From positions 15,241,778 through 15,305,777 of the forward strand of contig JAKSZU010000029.1 in NCBI GenBank assembly GCA_026018925.1: 64,000 bases of DNA. Direction: 5' to 3'. The notes under the pieces were generated by a model. It made no database searches, was not told the origin of the DNA, and was given only the letters and a program-made list of their open reading frames with translations. This document shows positions 9,917 to 20,847 of the stretch, one piece after another. Each line of letters starts with the position of its first letter. Position 1 is the stretch's first letter. The position numbers and the translations under genes were made by a program. This DNA is from Tupaia tana. Taxonomy: Eukaryota; Chordata; Mammalia; Scandentia; Tupaiidae.

Positions 9917-11320
9917 TGGAATCCTTCTGTTAGCTATGACCTATTCTTCACCTTGGAGAGGAGAAATATATAGTTTAGCCAAAGTGAGGCTCCTAAAAGA
10001 CAGTAGGTCTTTTAATCCCTTTGGAGATAGCCATTTTTTATGGGCATCTCATTTGAGACTCCCATTTGGTTCTAAAATGAAAGCAGCTACTCCAGGCATA
10101 GGAAGGACCAAGAGAGAGTCATCCCTCTGGAAGAAGCTATTCTAGTGAATGACAGAGAAAATGGTCTAGGAAGGGAAGCTCTGAAGAAGAAACAGAGCTT
10201 GCTAAGAGCTGACCAGGCGAGCTAACCCAAGCCAGCAGCCAGGAACCAGCCAGCAGGTGTCCCACAGTCAGCGGCGCAGGGAAAGGCCTAAAGACACATG
10301 TGGCCCTTTGGCCCCAACAGCCAGATGGTGGACAGTGGCCCCCCAGGGGCCTGGCATTGATGGCCCCAGCCCTGGGCCAGGCAGTGTTGGCCCAGGGCCC
10401 CGCATCTATTTTCAGAGGCCCCCTGGAGCTGCAAGCAAGGGCCCAGGTGGCATGGACAATGAGGACCCATGAGGCAATGGAAGGTCACCTTGAGGTATGA
10501 CCACAAGGAGCTAGGGAAGTGCCTGAAGCTGGATCCTGGAGCAACTTACATGCCTGTACAACTGCCAGAAAGAGGAGATCCCAGAGCTGGAGATGGATGT
10601 GGACAAGCTCCTAGATATGGAGAGTGACAATACCTGGGCTGGGGGTCAAGGAGCTACTGGTTGACTGTTACAAACCCACTGAGGCCTTCATCTCTGGCCT
10701 GCTGGACAAGATATGGGGCATGCAGAAGCTGAGCACACCCCAGAAGAAGTAAGAGTCCTGACCCAAGTGATCAGTGGCTCCCACAGGACAATCACTGACC
10801 CCAGACCTCGTAGCAATAGCAATACCAGGAAACCCTGTGGCCAGGCCTGGTGCAATGAGCAGGACTCCTCGTGCCCCTGGCCTATGGGCTTCTTCCCCTG
10901 CCCCTTCAGTTTTTCATTTTTTTAAATTGTTATTAAACTTATGGAACTTTTTGTGTTTTTATATTGACTCTGCAGCTTGGGCCCTTTAATAAAGCTACGA
11001 TATACCTTGGGTGAAAAATTAAAAAAAAAAAAAGATGGGAAGAGATTAAAAAAAAAGAGAAGTCTGGAGGAAAATTGCCTGTCATTGTGTTAAAAAAAAG
11101 GCAGAGGTCTCATAGTGGCATATTGGTCAAGTAAGAAAAACAAGTATAACCTTAAGCTGGGCAAAAGTGATAGGCACATTTTTCCCAGGAATGACTGAGA
11201 AAACATTGAGGGTTTAAAGACAGAAGCCGTAGATAAGGTACATATTTTCTCTGGTCTTATATAGGGTTTTTCCGGATAGGCCTGGTTCTTGATTGTATCC
11301 CTCCAAAATTCTTACAAGAG
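9917..11320. repeat. Inverted duplication, arm 2
   Basis: Reverse-complement counterpart of arm 1. Its left junction is abrupt: plus-strand L1 ORF2 sequence ends at about 9916 and the duplicated sequence starts with CTTGGAATCC. The right end fades at about 11310-11320. It lacks the SINEs seen in arm 1, so it is closer to the ancestral form. About 7.7 kb separates the two arms. Confidence 0.85.
10255..11025 (+). pseudogene. PPP1R14B: Processed pseudogene of PPP1R14B (copy 2)
   Basis: This is the inverted duplicate of the copy at 700-1870, without the SINE insertions. The ATG equivalent is at 10325 (M-V-D-S-G), followed almost at once by a frameshift. Family sequence resumes in another frame (GPGPRIYFQRPPGAA, then YDHKELGK), and the C-terminal KLSTPQKK ends at a TAA at 10750-10752. 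The 3' UTR runs to an AATAAA at 10988-10993 and an A-rich tail from about 11019. No introns and a poly(A) tail show an mRNA-derived retrocopy. Several indels and stops make it nonfunctional. The retrocopy formed before the inverted duplication because both arms share it. Confidence 0.9.
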
Positions 11321-11997
11321 CCTACATTTCTTTACATTTTAGAGCTAGTTGACTTAGCTCATGAGGAAGGTTATAAGAAAAATTCTTGCTTTATGCATCA
11401 GTGGAAGTAAATGTGGCTGTCTTAGCAGAGAAGTTCTCTAAACCTGAAGCAGAGAAACTTGTTAGAAAGCTGTGGAGGCCCGGTGCTGGAGGGTGAGCGA
11501 TTCACCCTGGGCCTCAGAAGAGTATTCACAAATAGAAAAAAGTCTAGGTATAAAGTGGAGAAGTCTGTAACTGTGGTTCTTCCTATAACAACTAAGGGAA
11601 CGACATAAATAGAGGCACATACTAGTCCCCTGGCATATATCCCGTGTATCCTCACCACTAGATTCTAGGGTCCTTAATTATTTCTTCCACATATGTGACC
11701 TCCAACAGATATAGAAGCAACATGAGTCACCACAATAATCTGAGTGGGTTCTACAAGTGTTAAGTACAACCACTGCAATGTGACCTGGGAAGTGCCTTTG
11801 GAAGCAGGAGTATGAGGAAGGGAATGACATATTGGAGCTCCTTTTCTCAGAGTGTCTCCTTCCCCAGGCAGAAAAGATGATGTCCTAGGACAACGATAGG
11901 GTCCAGGCAGAAGAAGATGAGGAGGATCAGCCAAAGGAGGGAAATAAAGGGTCAAGAAAGATAAAGAGACACATGTCATCAAGAATTTCTATTGAGG
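11321..11997. other. Unassigned DNA; possible retroviral relic on the minus strand
   Basis: The minus strand keeps one loosely open frame over about 550 bp (11982 down to 11422) with two stops. It is rich in Pro, Leu and Ser with hydrophobic stretches, reminiscent of a decayed retroviral envelope leader. I cannot confirm homology. Confidence 0.25.
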
Positions 11998-12244
11998 GAT
12001 CAGCATTAGCGTAATGGCTATCTCGCTGGACTCCCACGTAGTCGACCACGGTTCGAGTCACGGACCCAGTGGCTTAAAACTCACACCGGGCGCGTGTGCG
12101 TGCATGCCCAGGATCCTGAGAGGAGAATGGAGGAGAAAGGATTGTGTTGTGGCCATCCCCCCAGGGGGTGATTTCTCGCTTTCTGTCTGTCTGTCTGGCG
12201 TGCACACATGCCCTATAGCAAAAACCTCTCCAAAAAAAAAAAAA
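11998..12244 (+). mobile_element. tRNA-derived SINE, first of a serial pair
   Basis: Full-length young-type copy with an A tail. Target duplication AAGAATTTCTATTG is exact at 11981-11994 and 12245-12258. Confidence 0.92.
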
Positions 12245-12261
12245 AAGAATTTCTATTGGGG

Positions 12262-12550
12262 GGAGGAACCAGCAGTTAATGTAATGGCTATGTTGCTGGA
12301 CTCCCATGTAGTCGACTGCAGTTCGAGTCCTAGACCCGGTGGCTTAAAACTCATGCCAGGCATGTGTGAGTGTGTTCCCAAGATCCTGAGAGGAGAATGG
12401 AAGAGAAGGGATTGTGACATGGCCATCCCCGCCCTGGGGGTATTTTCTCACTTTCTGTCTCTCTATCTTTCTCTGTCTGTCTGGTGAGAGCACGCACCCT
12501 ATAGCAAAAAAAGAACAAACAAACAAACAAAAAAAGCCTCTCCACAAAAA
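12262..12550 (+). mobile_element. tRNA-derived SINE, second of a serial pair
   Basis: Another full-length copy about 20 bp downstream of the first. It is followed by a third copy of the target core AATTTCTAT (from 12554), so the second SINE used the same target site or its duplication. Its tail region holds a small AAAC repeat near 12510-12535. Confidence 0.9.
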
Positions 12551-12559
12551 AATAATTTC

Positions 12560-14112
12560 TATAAGGGCCAAAGAAACATGAACCTGACTGGTGCTTGGAT
12601 TTACCTTATGCCAGGTAAGTCCTAAATCACTCATTTTAAGACCTGGTTGTCCTCACATAGGTGACTTTAAGTGGTAGACACCCTAGTGGCTTTTAACTCT
12701 CTGACCTGTGTCTGCAAGGTGATCATAAATAAAGCACTATAGAAAAAGAAGGGGGCTGTCACTCCCAAAGGCTAAAGGACTCGATGTTTGGGCCAGAGGG
12801 ACTTTCAGTTCTATCTGGCAGGTGCCGTGCCAAGAACCATCAATTCCATGCAGGCTGACTCATGTTGATCAGAAGACCCAGTGGAATTAAAGGTGAAAAG
12901 GGAGATGGAAAGAAAAGGAGAATCTCCCACCTCTAGGGGCTTGCAGAACTAACAGGTCATTCCAGAGGCAGTTTCTAGCCGTACAGGAGAGTTGCCCACA
13001 CCAAGAGCTATCAATCTTGCCTCAGTTGTTCCACTTTAGATAAGAGATTCCATGGAAATGAATATGAAAATGACAAAGAGGTTAAGGAATAGTATAGAGG
13101 CTTATATCCTGACTTGCTCACCATAATAGCTATGTTGCTGGAGAGGTTGCATGGTCTCAGAAGAATCAGGTTCTTGGTGTCTAAAAGAAATGAATGCAGC
13201 ACATGAGTAGAATGAAAGAGCAAGCAGATTTATTTGGTGGTAGTACATTTGTAGGCTTACGAGCAGGCTTTAGCAATATAGCCCAAGAGCCCCTTCTTCT
13301 AGGTATTTGCTACTTTTTTAGAGGGTAGAATCTGGTGCTTTTCATTTGTCCAGTTGCTTAATTGTGTATATCTGCAGATTTACATGTATAGTTTAAGGGT
13401 CCATGGTCAGAACTGTCAGTCTGCCTTGTTCCCATTTATTACTTTGTCCTCTCCATCCTCTGAAGGGGTAGAATGTAAAACTGGTTTTCTGGTCTTGAGG
13501 CCTCGTTGTCCTTTATCTGTCCCATTTTTGTTCCTTCTCCCTTTGCTGTGACTTTCCTTTTCTAATTTTCCTGGCTCAGGACTACACACTCTCACACAGG
13601 GACCAGCAGGTGAGGTATTTCTATGCTTTCTGCAGAACACCTAATCTACTTAAGCCTATACCCCAGAGCCAGCCCTGAGTCTGTGGCTGGGCTGAATCCC
13701 CTTTCATGCATAGACCCCAGAGACTGTACAACTCTCTGCTGAGCTCAGGGCCATTAGGAAAGGGAGTCCCAAGTTTCTTCTCTGTCTTATTCCTAAGCTT
13801 TCTAGCCTCCTGTGTTCTGTCTCTTTCTCCAATCTACTTTCCAGAGTCATGTGCCCTCCTCACTGCAGAGATTCTTTGGTCTATATTTAAACAGTCCTGG
13901 CTCTCCCTTCCTCAGGCTTGTACCTTAGTATGTATCAGGTCTTACAGGGAAGAGAGTGCAGGAGACCAGCAGAGCAAAACCAGCACTGGAAGATTTCAGA
14001 CCATAATTCATACCCTTGAGCAGGAGAGATGTTGCATTCATGATTTCATTCACAAGGATTTGATTTTTAAAATTTTTTTAAAAAAATTATATAATACTAT
14101 TTTTTTAATTTG
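12560..14112. other. Unassigned DNA, possible LTR remnants
   Basis: No gene recognised. On the complement, an AATAAA near 13225-13245 followed by promoter-like sequence hints at a decayed ERVL/MaLR-type LTR over about 13200-13720, but I cannot name the family. Confidence 0.25.
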
Positions 14113-14233
14113 CTATAGGTAGGTAGGTAGAGAGAGAGAGAGAGAGAGAGAGCGCTGCCTGGTCAAGGACTCAAACTATGGTCAGACATGTGAGAGTCCA
14201 GCTCCTTAACTACCATGCCAACTACTGACCCCT
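14113..14233 (-). mobile_element. Old SINE fragment with AG microsatellite
   Basis: tRNA-like head complement (CTCAAACTATGGTCAGACATGTGAGAGTCC..CTAACTACC) next to a GTAG/AG repeat at about 14120-14152. It belongs to the older, GGGCCAGCAG-type subfamily. Confidence 0.65.
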
Positions 14234-15371
14234 CTCAAATGTTTAATATCTCTTTTCCAGAGAACCATATTAAATTGAGAAGGTATAATTATTGACAATG
14301 ACTTATGTGAAACAGTGTTGGCTGTAGCTAGAAATAACTCTGGGAATCTTATTCATCATGAACAGATGGTCTCTGTTGGAATAAAGTGCCATGTCAGCCC
14401 AGCCCTGCCTTCAACATCTGCAGAGAAAGACAAGAGGTTCTGGAGGAGAACTTGCTCTTAGCTGGAAAAGCTCAACTCCAGACCATTAAGTTACCAGACC
14501 ACATGTATAAAAAAAATAAAGATATGAAGGCTCAGAATAATTAGTTCAACTAGGTTTTTTTGTGTTAATATTATATAGTATATATGTTAACAGGTAAAAC
14601 TTAGAATGTATATGTTACACATTCATGCTTAACAAGTGAATATGTAAATAGTCTAAACCTGCCAAGTCTGAGCCAAAATCCTTGAGACCTCTGTGTGAAT
14701 CTCACTCAATAAACTTAAAAGGAAAGGTAATTTAAAAAATAAAGAAGCTCTTATTGAACTTGTTACCTTCCCTCTGTTACCTCAACTGTCCCTCTGAATC
14801 AAGGCCATTCCTCCTGTCCACCTCCTCTTCTGTCAATCCCTGTGTCTGTTTTTATCCATCCCTTTGCTTCTCTCCTAGTTAACTTTCATTCCTTTTGTGT
14901 CTTCCAAGTCCATTGTTCTCACCCACTGCATTGTCTATATCACCATTTCTGTTTGTCTCCAACACTTTCCTCCCTTGGTGTTTTTGTTTCTTACCCATTG
15001 CCCCTCTTTTCTCACCTTCCTCCTACCCTGACATTCCCTGGGAAGAAATAAAGATGCCTTGTCCAGGATGAGCACATATCACACCCAGGGAATATGAACA
15101 TGTTCTTGCAGTACAGCTTGTGGGATGGGATTGAGACAGGACACTGGGTATTGCAGGACAGGGCCAATCACTTCCCCAGAACTCGTCTTGGGGGCCTCTC
15201 TGGGCAGTTACTGACAAAGGGTGGCCTCTTGATAAGAGGCTCCACCTTGGACAGAGAATGATGGGTTCTCAGGAGTGGAGGCTGGAGAGTCCTAACACTG
15301 GGACTCAGGATGAGGTCCCAGGGCTTCCCTTGAGTGATGAGGCCAGGGTTGCAAAAATTAATCATCAACTG
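14234..15371. other. Unassigned DNA
   Basis: No gene recognised. An AATAAA at about 14707 and surrounding LTR-like composition are noted only as a possibility. The stretch 14760-15060 is pyrimidine-rich on the plus strand. Confidence 0.3.
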
Positions 15372-15660
15372 GGGACCAGCAGTTAACGTAATGGCTATGT
15401 CACTGGACTCCCATGTAGTCAACCACGGTTCACGTCCTGGACCCAGTGGCTTAAAATTCACGCCAGGCGCGTGTGCGTGCGTGCCCAAGATCACAAGAGG
15501 AGAATGGAGGAGAAGGGATTGTGGTGTGGCCATCCCCCCTGGGGGGTGATTTCTCGCTTTCTGTCTCTAAGTCTCTCTCTGTCTGTCTGGCGAGTGCACA
15601 CACCCTATAGCAAAAACTTCTTCAAAAATAAAAAGAAAAGAAAAAAAAAAAAAACAAAGA
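15372..15660 (+). mobile_element. tRNA-derived SINE, young type
   Basis: Full-length with a long A-rich tail. Target duplication ATTAATCATCAACTG is exact at 15357-15371 and 15661-15675. Confidence 0.94.
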
Positions 15661-15675
15661 ATTAATCATCAACTG

Positions 15676-16467
15676 ATGAGTTGACCTGGCATGGGGTGGG
15701 GATGGATAATTATTAGGGTTTTAAGGAGGAAATAAATACATGCAGCATCCATGTAGGCCACAGACAAAACAACCAAACTGATTTTAACCAGAAACATACT
15801 GGAACCATGATTGCAGCAGAGCAGCACCCCAGGAGGATTTCAGGGCAATGTGAAAATTTCTGCAGAGTGGAGGTGTGACTTAGGGGACATGATGTTCACA
15901 GCGACCCCTGGTCCCCAGGTGCACTGGACATAGCAATGTGAGACCACCAAGAACTACTTGAAAATGTATTTCATTCCTGAGGAGAAGCTCTTCTGGAACT
16001 ATATCTGAGTGGGCAGAAGTGGAGGAGACAAAGGAGAGAACTCCTAGGGTATGGACATGGCCATGTGAGTGTGGCCTATAGAAGGGGTGAGAGGCAATAA
16101 GATGGTCAACTAAAGTGGGTAACTTGTGCTGTTACCTTGTTGATCTCCAATGGCCAAGAACTTACTGCTTCTTCCCTGTGTAGACAGAACACTGAATGAA
16201 TGGGGTCTTGTGGGTAGGGATATAAGTCAGGGTTTCATGTGGCAAGGGTCTAAGCTCACCCCTCTCCCTACCACCCTGGCTCATTTTCTCTCCTGAAATT
16301 TCTAGTGGGGTCCATCTGGATAGTTTTGGGTCCAGCAGGCCGGGCTGTTTCCACCTATTCAAGTTAAATGTTTTACATGATTCAAGGGAAAAACCTACAG
16401 CTGTGAAGGGTTGATGCTGAATGCTGAGGTTTTTTTCATAAGAGAAAATGGTGCCGAGAAGAAGCTG
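15676..16467. other. Unassigned DNA
   Basis: No recognisable gene or family. A short reading segment around 15950-16010 has no homologue I know. Confidence 0.3.
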
Positions 16468-18803
16468 GGAGTGATATGCCTCCTACTCCACTCTTCTTGC
16501 GCAGGATTGCTTTTGCAATACGAGGTCTTTTATGGTTCCAGACAAATTCTATGATTGTCTTTTCTAGATCTCTGAAGAATATCTCTGGTATTTTGATTGG
16601 AATTGCATTAAACATGTAGATTAATTTGGGTAGAATTGCCATTTTGATTATGTTAATTCTTCCAATCCAGGAGCATGGGATATCCTTCCACTTTTTTATG
16701 TCACTTTCAATGTCTCTTTTAAGATTTTCGTAGTTTTCTTTATAAAGATCTTTGACTTTCTTAGTTAGGTTTATCCCTAGGTATCTTATACACCTTGTGG
16801 CTACGGTGAAAGGGATTCCTTTCTTCAGCTCTGCTTCGTTCAACTTGTTGTTCATAAATAGAAATGCTATAGATTTTTGGATAGTGATTTTGTATCCTGC
16901 CACCTTACTGTATTCACTTATTACTTCAAGCAGTTTTTTCATGGATACCTTTGGGTCTTCTAAGTACACCATCATGTCATCTGCAAATAAAGATATTTTC
17001 AATTCTCCTTTGCCTATTCAAATGCCTTTAATATTATTCTCTTCTCTTATTGCAATAGCTAAGACTTCCAGTACCATATTAAAGAGCAGTGGAGAAAGTG
17101 GGCAGCCTTGCCTAGTACCTGTTTTCAGAGGAAAAGCTTTCAGCTTTTCCCCTTCAGTATAATGTCAGCTGTAGGTTTTTCATAGATTGCTTTTATTGTG
17201 TTCAGAAATGACCCTTCTATACCAATCTTACTGAGAGTCTTAATCATAAAAGGCTGTTGTATTTTATCAAATGCTTTCTCTGCATCAGTTGAGATGATCA
17301 TATGTTTTTTATCTATCTTTCTGTTAATGTGGTGTATTACATTTATGGTCTTGCGTATATTAAACCACCCTTGCATCCCTGGTATAAGGCCTACCTGATC
17401 GTGATGAATGATCTTTGTTATATGTTGTTGGATACGATTCGCGAGTATCTTGTTGAGAATTTTTGCATCTATATTCATCAATGATATTGGTCTGTAGTTT
17501 TCCTTTTTTGCCATATCTTTATCTGTTTTGGGGATGAGGATGATGGAGGCTTCATAAAATGAATTTGGAAGGTTTCCTTCCTTTTGAATCTTTAGAAATA
17601 ATTTTAGTAAGATAGGGGTTAACTCTTCCTTAAAAGTTTTGTAGAATTCACAAGTGAAGCCATCTGGGCCTGGGCTTTTCTTTGTTGGGAGGTTATTACT
17701 GATTCAATCTCCTGGCTTGTTATGGGTCTATTCAGGTTCTCTATGTCTTCCTGATCCAATCTTGATAGATTATATGCATCCAGGAATTTGTTCATCTCCT
17801 CCAGGTTATCTTGTTTGTTGGCGTAAAGTTGCTCATAGTATCCTCTAATGATATTTTGTATTTCTGCTATGTCTGTGGTAATATTGCCTGTTTCATCACA
17901 TATTTGATTAATCTGGTTTCTTTCTTTCTTCTTCTTAATCAGTCTAGCCAATGGTATGTCGATCTTGTTAATCTTTTCAAAGAACCAGCTTTTGCTTTCA
18001 TTTATTTTCTGTATGGTTCGTTTATTTTCTATTTCATTTATTTCTGCTCGAACCTTTATTATTTCTTTTTGCCTGGCATTTTGGGGCTTTGTTTGTTGTT
18101 GTTTTTCCAATTCTCTGAGGCATGATGATAAGTTATCTACTTGCCATCTTTCTATCCTTTTCTTATGCGCACTAATTGCTATAATTTCCCTCTTAAGATG
18201 GCTTTTGCTGTGTCCCATAGATTCTGGACACTTGTGTGCTCATTATCATTAGTTTCCATAAATTATTTTATTTCAGCCTTAATTTCTTCAGTAGTGAAGA
18301 AGTCATTCAGAAGTAGGTTGTTCAGTTTCCATGTGTCCGTGTATTTTTGGGGTTGTGTCTTGAAATTAATCTTGAGTTTAATTCCATCATGGTCAGAGAA
18401 GATGCTGGATACAGTTTCTATGCCTTTGAATCTATAAAGGCTTGATTTGTGTCCTAATATATGATCTATCTTTGAAAAGGTTCCATGTCGGGGTGAGAAA
18501 AATGTATATGTTGTGGATGTAGGGTGGAAAGTTCTATAGATATCTGTCAAGCCCATTCCATTTATAGTATCATTTAAGTCCTATATCTCTCTATTTATTT
18601 TCTGTCTAGAAGATCTGTCTATAGGAGATAATGGGGTGTTGAGATCTCCAACAATTATAGTATTTCTCCCTATCTCTCCTTTTAGCTCCAGCAGTCTTTC
18701 TTTCACATATTTAGGTGCACCTGAGTTGGGTGCATAGATATTTATAAGGGTTATATCTTCTTGCTGGATTACCCCATTTACTATTATATAATGCCCTTCT
18801 TTG
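16468..18803 (-). mobile_element. L1 ORF2 segment fused to U6
   Basis: Minus-strand L1. Starting at 18803 (the 5' end of the L1 part), it holds the ORF2 endonuclease C-terminal half ([55 protein letters not shown]) and the RT domain ([17 protein letters not shown]; the FADD motif near 16982-16998 on the complement). It ends at about 16468 just after GVGGISLP. The 3' third of ORF2, 3' UTR and poly(A) are missing, so the element was truncated or broken at its 3' side. The L1 part begins at about codon 95 of ORF2, immediately after the U6 oligo-T. Confidence 0.9.
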
Positions 18804-18860
18804 AAAAATATGGAACGCTTCACAAATTTGCGTGTCATCCTTGCGCAGGGGCCATGCTAA

Positions 18861-18896
<36 letters not shown>

Positions 18897-18907
18897 AAAG
18901 CAAGCAC
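18804..18907 (-). pseudogene. RNU6: U6 snRNA copy fused to L1
   Basis: On the complement the sequence begins GTGCTTGCTTTGGCAGCAC and continues ATATACTAAAATTGG, CGATACAGAG, ATTAGCATGGCCCC, TGCGCAAGGATGACACG, ending GTTCCATATTTTT. This is U6 snRNA over its whole length with a 3-nt deletion after CAGAG and a few substitutions. Its 3' oligo-T joins L1 ORF2 sequence directly (18803). The layout matches the known U6-L1 chimeric retrocopies. No external U6 promoter elements (PSE, TATA) are recognised upstream, so it is unlikely to be a functional U6 gene. Confidence 0.95.
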
Positions 18908-19989
18908 TCTATTTACTTATTTATCAAAGATTTTAAGTGTTGAAGTCAGAGTCCAATAGTTTTTCCTACATTCTTTTAAACAGAAAGATTATTCTGTGAA
19001 TTTTAGATACATGAAATACAAATCCTAAATGCACAATATTTAAAATATGCATGTATCTTTTTACATCAGTAAAAATACATAGCTTCTAAGTGTTATATGC
19101 CATACTGTCTGTTTTATAAGTGAAAAACACCTTGTTATACGTGTGGATGCTAGTAAAAATTTTGCACTCTATTTCTATGACTTATAGTTTCATTATCTTT
19201 AAATGCTTTTATTTTGTTTCATACAAATCAGTTATAGACTGGTTTCTGAATCAATATCAATCTTTTTAACCGGGATACTCAACCAGTACACAAGTGTAAC
19301 TCATCTATACCTCTTTCAATCTACTTTATGTATCCTTAATGTTTTTATTTTGGTACACTGTTTTCACCACTCCCTCTAATGCAAAAGAATGCACATATGC
19401 TATTTTGTTAAGACATATCTCAACGTCAAGTTTATTTACATGAACTATTAAATGACATAGCAGGTATGCATTTTCTTCGTGTAACATTTACATAAGTCAG
19501 GGTTTTTGTCCATCCTCTGTCCAATTGTTTTATACTATTAGTGTTAATATTATGGACAATCTTCCCTCTTTTCCCTCTATAATTAAGAATAAGATAAATA
19601 AAATTACCAGCTGCTTTATCCAGTTTTGTCAGATTAACATTTAGAATGCCTTCAGTAGTCTTGACCACAATGACTTGTATTATGTTTAGCATAAGAAAAT
19701 ACCTATCTTTATCTACAACACTACATACTAAGAATAAAACAGTACCTGTTTGTACAACATATTAAACATTTGACATACCTTTTTAGTTTAAAACTATATA
19801 AACAAAAATGTTAGGCCCTACTTACAAAGCTATTTTTATATTAATTTTTATCACCTTATAACAATTAAACTTAATGCTCCTTAACTAGTTTTAATGGTTG
19901 AATGTTTCTTCATACAATTTCCCCCCTACTCCATTTATTTTGATTCATGTTCTCTGCTGGCTGCAGTAAATCATGCACCAGAGAGTTCA
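18908..19989. other. Unassigned AT-rich DNA
   Basis: No gene recognised; about 70 percent AT by eye. One minus-strand open stretch (19432-19692) has no recognisable similarity. Confidence 0.35.
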
Positions 19990-20830
19990 GGGAAGGTTCT
20001 AGGCCAATATACTTTCTTTAACCTTGCATATTTGAAAATATCTTCCAGTTACCTGCACAAATAACTTGGCAAGGTATACAATTCTTAGTTAGAAATTATT
20101 TTCCCTTAAGACTCTGTAGATACTATTCCATTGTCTTCTAACATTTGGAGTTGCAAGAGAAAAAGCTGACATCAGTATGATTTTTGCCCTTTACAGGTAA
20201 CCTGTTTCTGTCTGGATACTTGCAAAATTTTAATTTTTTTTCTTGAAATTTAAAAATGGTACTGGGATATGTCTACTTTTTGCTTGCTTTCTGTCAAATT
20301 TTAAAAGTACTGTGTGAGCTTTTTCTTTTTGTAGATCTAATTGGTTCTTCAACTCTGGGAAATTTTGTTCAAACAGTTCCTTAGTAATTGTTTCAGCTAC
20401 CTGTTTTGTCTTCCATTCCAGATAGTCTAATTATATGTAGATTGTATCTCTTGGTCTCTTCTTGTCTTCTTTTATCATGGTTTAGTTTTCCCCTTTGTCT
20501 GCATTCTGTGAAAATTTCTCTTGTTTTGCATTTACTTCAGTGATTCGATTTTGTGGCCAGTCCTCCTTGCACATTTCTGTTAACTCTCTCAATTCCCTGA
20601 TTCATTCCAAGCCCTCTGACATTACCTTCTTTATCATTGAGCACAGGTGTTTAAGCTCCTGTACCATATGATAGTCAACTCTTTCTGTATCTTGGGTTTC
20701 CACCGTCGTATCTGTTTTAAGAGGAGGCACTTTTAGTTCTGTTCCTTTCTTCAGAACTGCAGTGTAACCATCTTTTTAGTAGCTCCTCTTAGGAACGCCG
20801 ACCAAAACCGAAGATAGAAGGAAGCATGGA
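19990..20830 (-). mobile_element. Ancient HAL1/L1M-type ORF1 fragment, antisense
   Basis: The text resembles the complement of old half-L1 (HAL1) ORF1 and flanking sequence: phrases such as TATGTAGATTGTATCTCTTGGTCTC, and the codon pattern around 20330-20640, fit that family. Much more diverged than the neighbouring L1s. Confidence 0.55.
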
Positions 20831-20847
20831 ACAACGTCCAAAATCTT

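Noticed and set aside
18804-18907. Functional U6 gene
   Set aside because: The sequence has a deletion and substitutions, is fused to L1, and I see no TATA or PSE at the expected distances.
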